Shown here in pieces: positions 4,523 to 5,157 of a stretch of DNA of 5,157 nucleotides; position 1 is the first letter of the stretch, and each line of letters begins with the position of its first letter. This stretch comes from an uncultured Propioniciclava sp. (GTDB lineage: Bacteria > Actinomycetota > Actinomycetes > Propionibacteriales > Propionibacteriaceae): the NCBI GenBank assembly GCA_937872005.1, contig CALMPQ010000376.1, positions 1-5,157 on the forward strand, read 5' to 3'. A program made the translations under genes and the position numbers. Below the pieces are notes generated by a model. That model did no database searches. It saw nothing but the letters and a program-made list of their open reading frames with translations, and was not told where the DNA came from.

Positions 4523-5157
4523 TCACCCCAGCGGCTGGCGTCCGATCGTGCCGACCAGGGACGCGCGGTACTCGGGCGAACCCAACCGGGCGACCTCGGC
4601 CTCGGCGGCGTCGCGGCGCTCGGCGATGCCCAGGCGCTCGGCGACCTCCTCGTTGGCCGGTTCGGCCAGGAAGTCGGCCAGGCCCAGCGCAGCGCGGTGT
4701 GCCTGACGGAGCTCCTCGGTGCGCTTGGCGTCGAGGCGGGCGGCGTACCAGTCGCTGGCCAGCACCGACTCGCGAGTGAACTGCGCACGGAACTCCGGCG
4801 AGTCCAGACCCCAGCCCTCGGCGGTCGAGCCGTTGGCCATGATCTCCAGCAGTCCGCGCAGCGGCGGAACGGCATCGGCGATGCCGCCGTCGTCGAAGTA
4901 GGCCTGCGCGACCCGCTGGTGGGTCTTGACGATCGTGGCCATCGACTCGGCGAACGTGTCGAGGTCCTGCAACTCGGGCTTGAGCATCTCGGGGGTGAAC
5001 ACCACATCGGGGTGCAGGAAGATGCGCCCGAAGTAGTGGGTCGCGAACGCCTCGTTCATGCGGTAGCCCAGGCGCGACGCCAGCACCGTGGCACCGTCGT
5101 GCTCGAAGTCCTCGACCTTCTCCACCTTCTTCTTGCTGGTGTAGATGCCGCCGGGGC
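4523..5157 (-). CDS. C-terminal part of a large enzyme, probably diphosphate-dependent PEP carboxykinase
   Basis: The open frame runs off the right edge; 210 C-terminal residues are visible, starting PGGIYTSKKK. The GTG at 5125 is not a credible start because conserved-looking coding sequence continues above it. Segments GATVLASRLGYRM (21-33), HYFGRIFLHPDVVFTPEMLK (40-59), VKTHQRVAQAYFDDG (76-90), PPLRGLLEIMANG (97-109) and VLASDWYAARLDAKR (131-145) look like the C-terminal region of the roughly 1,100-residue PPi-type PEP carboxykinase. That enzyme interconverts oxaloacetate plus PPi with PEP plus CO2 plus phosphate and is known from Propionibacterium freudenreichii and Entamoeba. The call rests on memory of that family; the catalytic core is outside the window. 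The tail (about 146-192) is charged and helical, probably coiled-coil. It is a cytosolic protein. A 92-bp gap separates its stop from satD. Confidence 0.55.
   Translation of the reverse strand, partial: PGGIYTSKKKVEKVEDFEHDGATVLASRLGYRMNEAFATHYFGRIFLHPDVVFTPEMLKPELQDLDTFAESMATIVKTHQRVAQAYFDDGGIADAVPPLRGLLEIMANGSTAEGWGLDSPEFRAQFTRESVLASDWYAARLDAKRTEELRQAHRAALGLADFLAEPANEEVAERLGIAERRDAAEAEVARLGSPEYRASLVGTIGRQPLG

Noticed and set aside
1..5157. tRNA, rRNA, CRISPR array, insertion sequence or prophage genes
   Set aside because: No cloverleaf, repeat-spacer array, transposase or integrase motif, or terminal inverted repeat pair with target duplication was seen on either strand.

Overview
The window is very GC-rich, densely coding DNA with GTG starts, 4-bp ATGA gene overlaps and signs of leaderless transcription. 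All of this fits a high-GC actinobacterium. The partial gene at the right edge resembles the C-terminus of the diphosphate-dependent PEP carboxykinase best known from propionibacteria, so a member of the Propionibacteriaceae or a relative is the best guess. That placement is inferred from protein character, not from a database search.

Layout. Positions 49-1052 (+) hold a translationally coupled azlC-azlD pair, a putative branched-chain amino acid exporter. It converges on a minus-strand gene (1092-1796) that encodes a soluble protein with a DUF1266-like C-terminus. The 39-bp gap between them contains two 15-bp direct repeats. Further right everything is on the minus strand, read from right to left: the C-terminal 210 residues of the large enzyme (4523-5157, start outside the window), a SatD-family gene (3840-4430) overlapping by 4 bp a small membrane-protein gene (3415-3843), then a 14-TM-type DHA2/EmrB-QacA family MFS exporter (1905-3353), then the DUF1266-like gene.

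Regulatory structure is the most informative part. satD sits behind an AT-rich island with a good -35/-10 pair placed so that transcription would begin at its ATG (leaderless), and a TTGAT-N3-ATCAA palindrome fills the promoter spacer. A 39-bp nested inverted repeat lies between the membrane gene and the MFS gene and overlaps both a stop codon and a candidate MFS promoter. A strong GC hairpin follows the MFS gene.

I see no mobile element, CRISPR array, tRNA, rRNA or phage gene. No clear new defence or biosynthetic system is present. The least characterised unit is the satD/membrane-protein pair. There is no gene-free stretch longer than about 110 bp.
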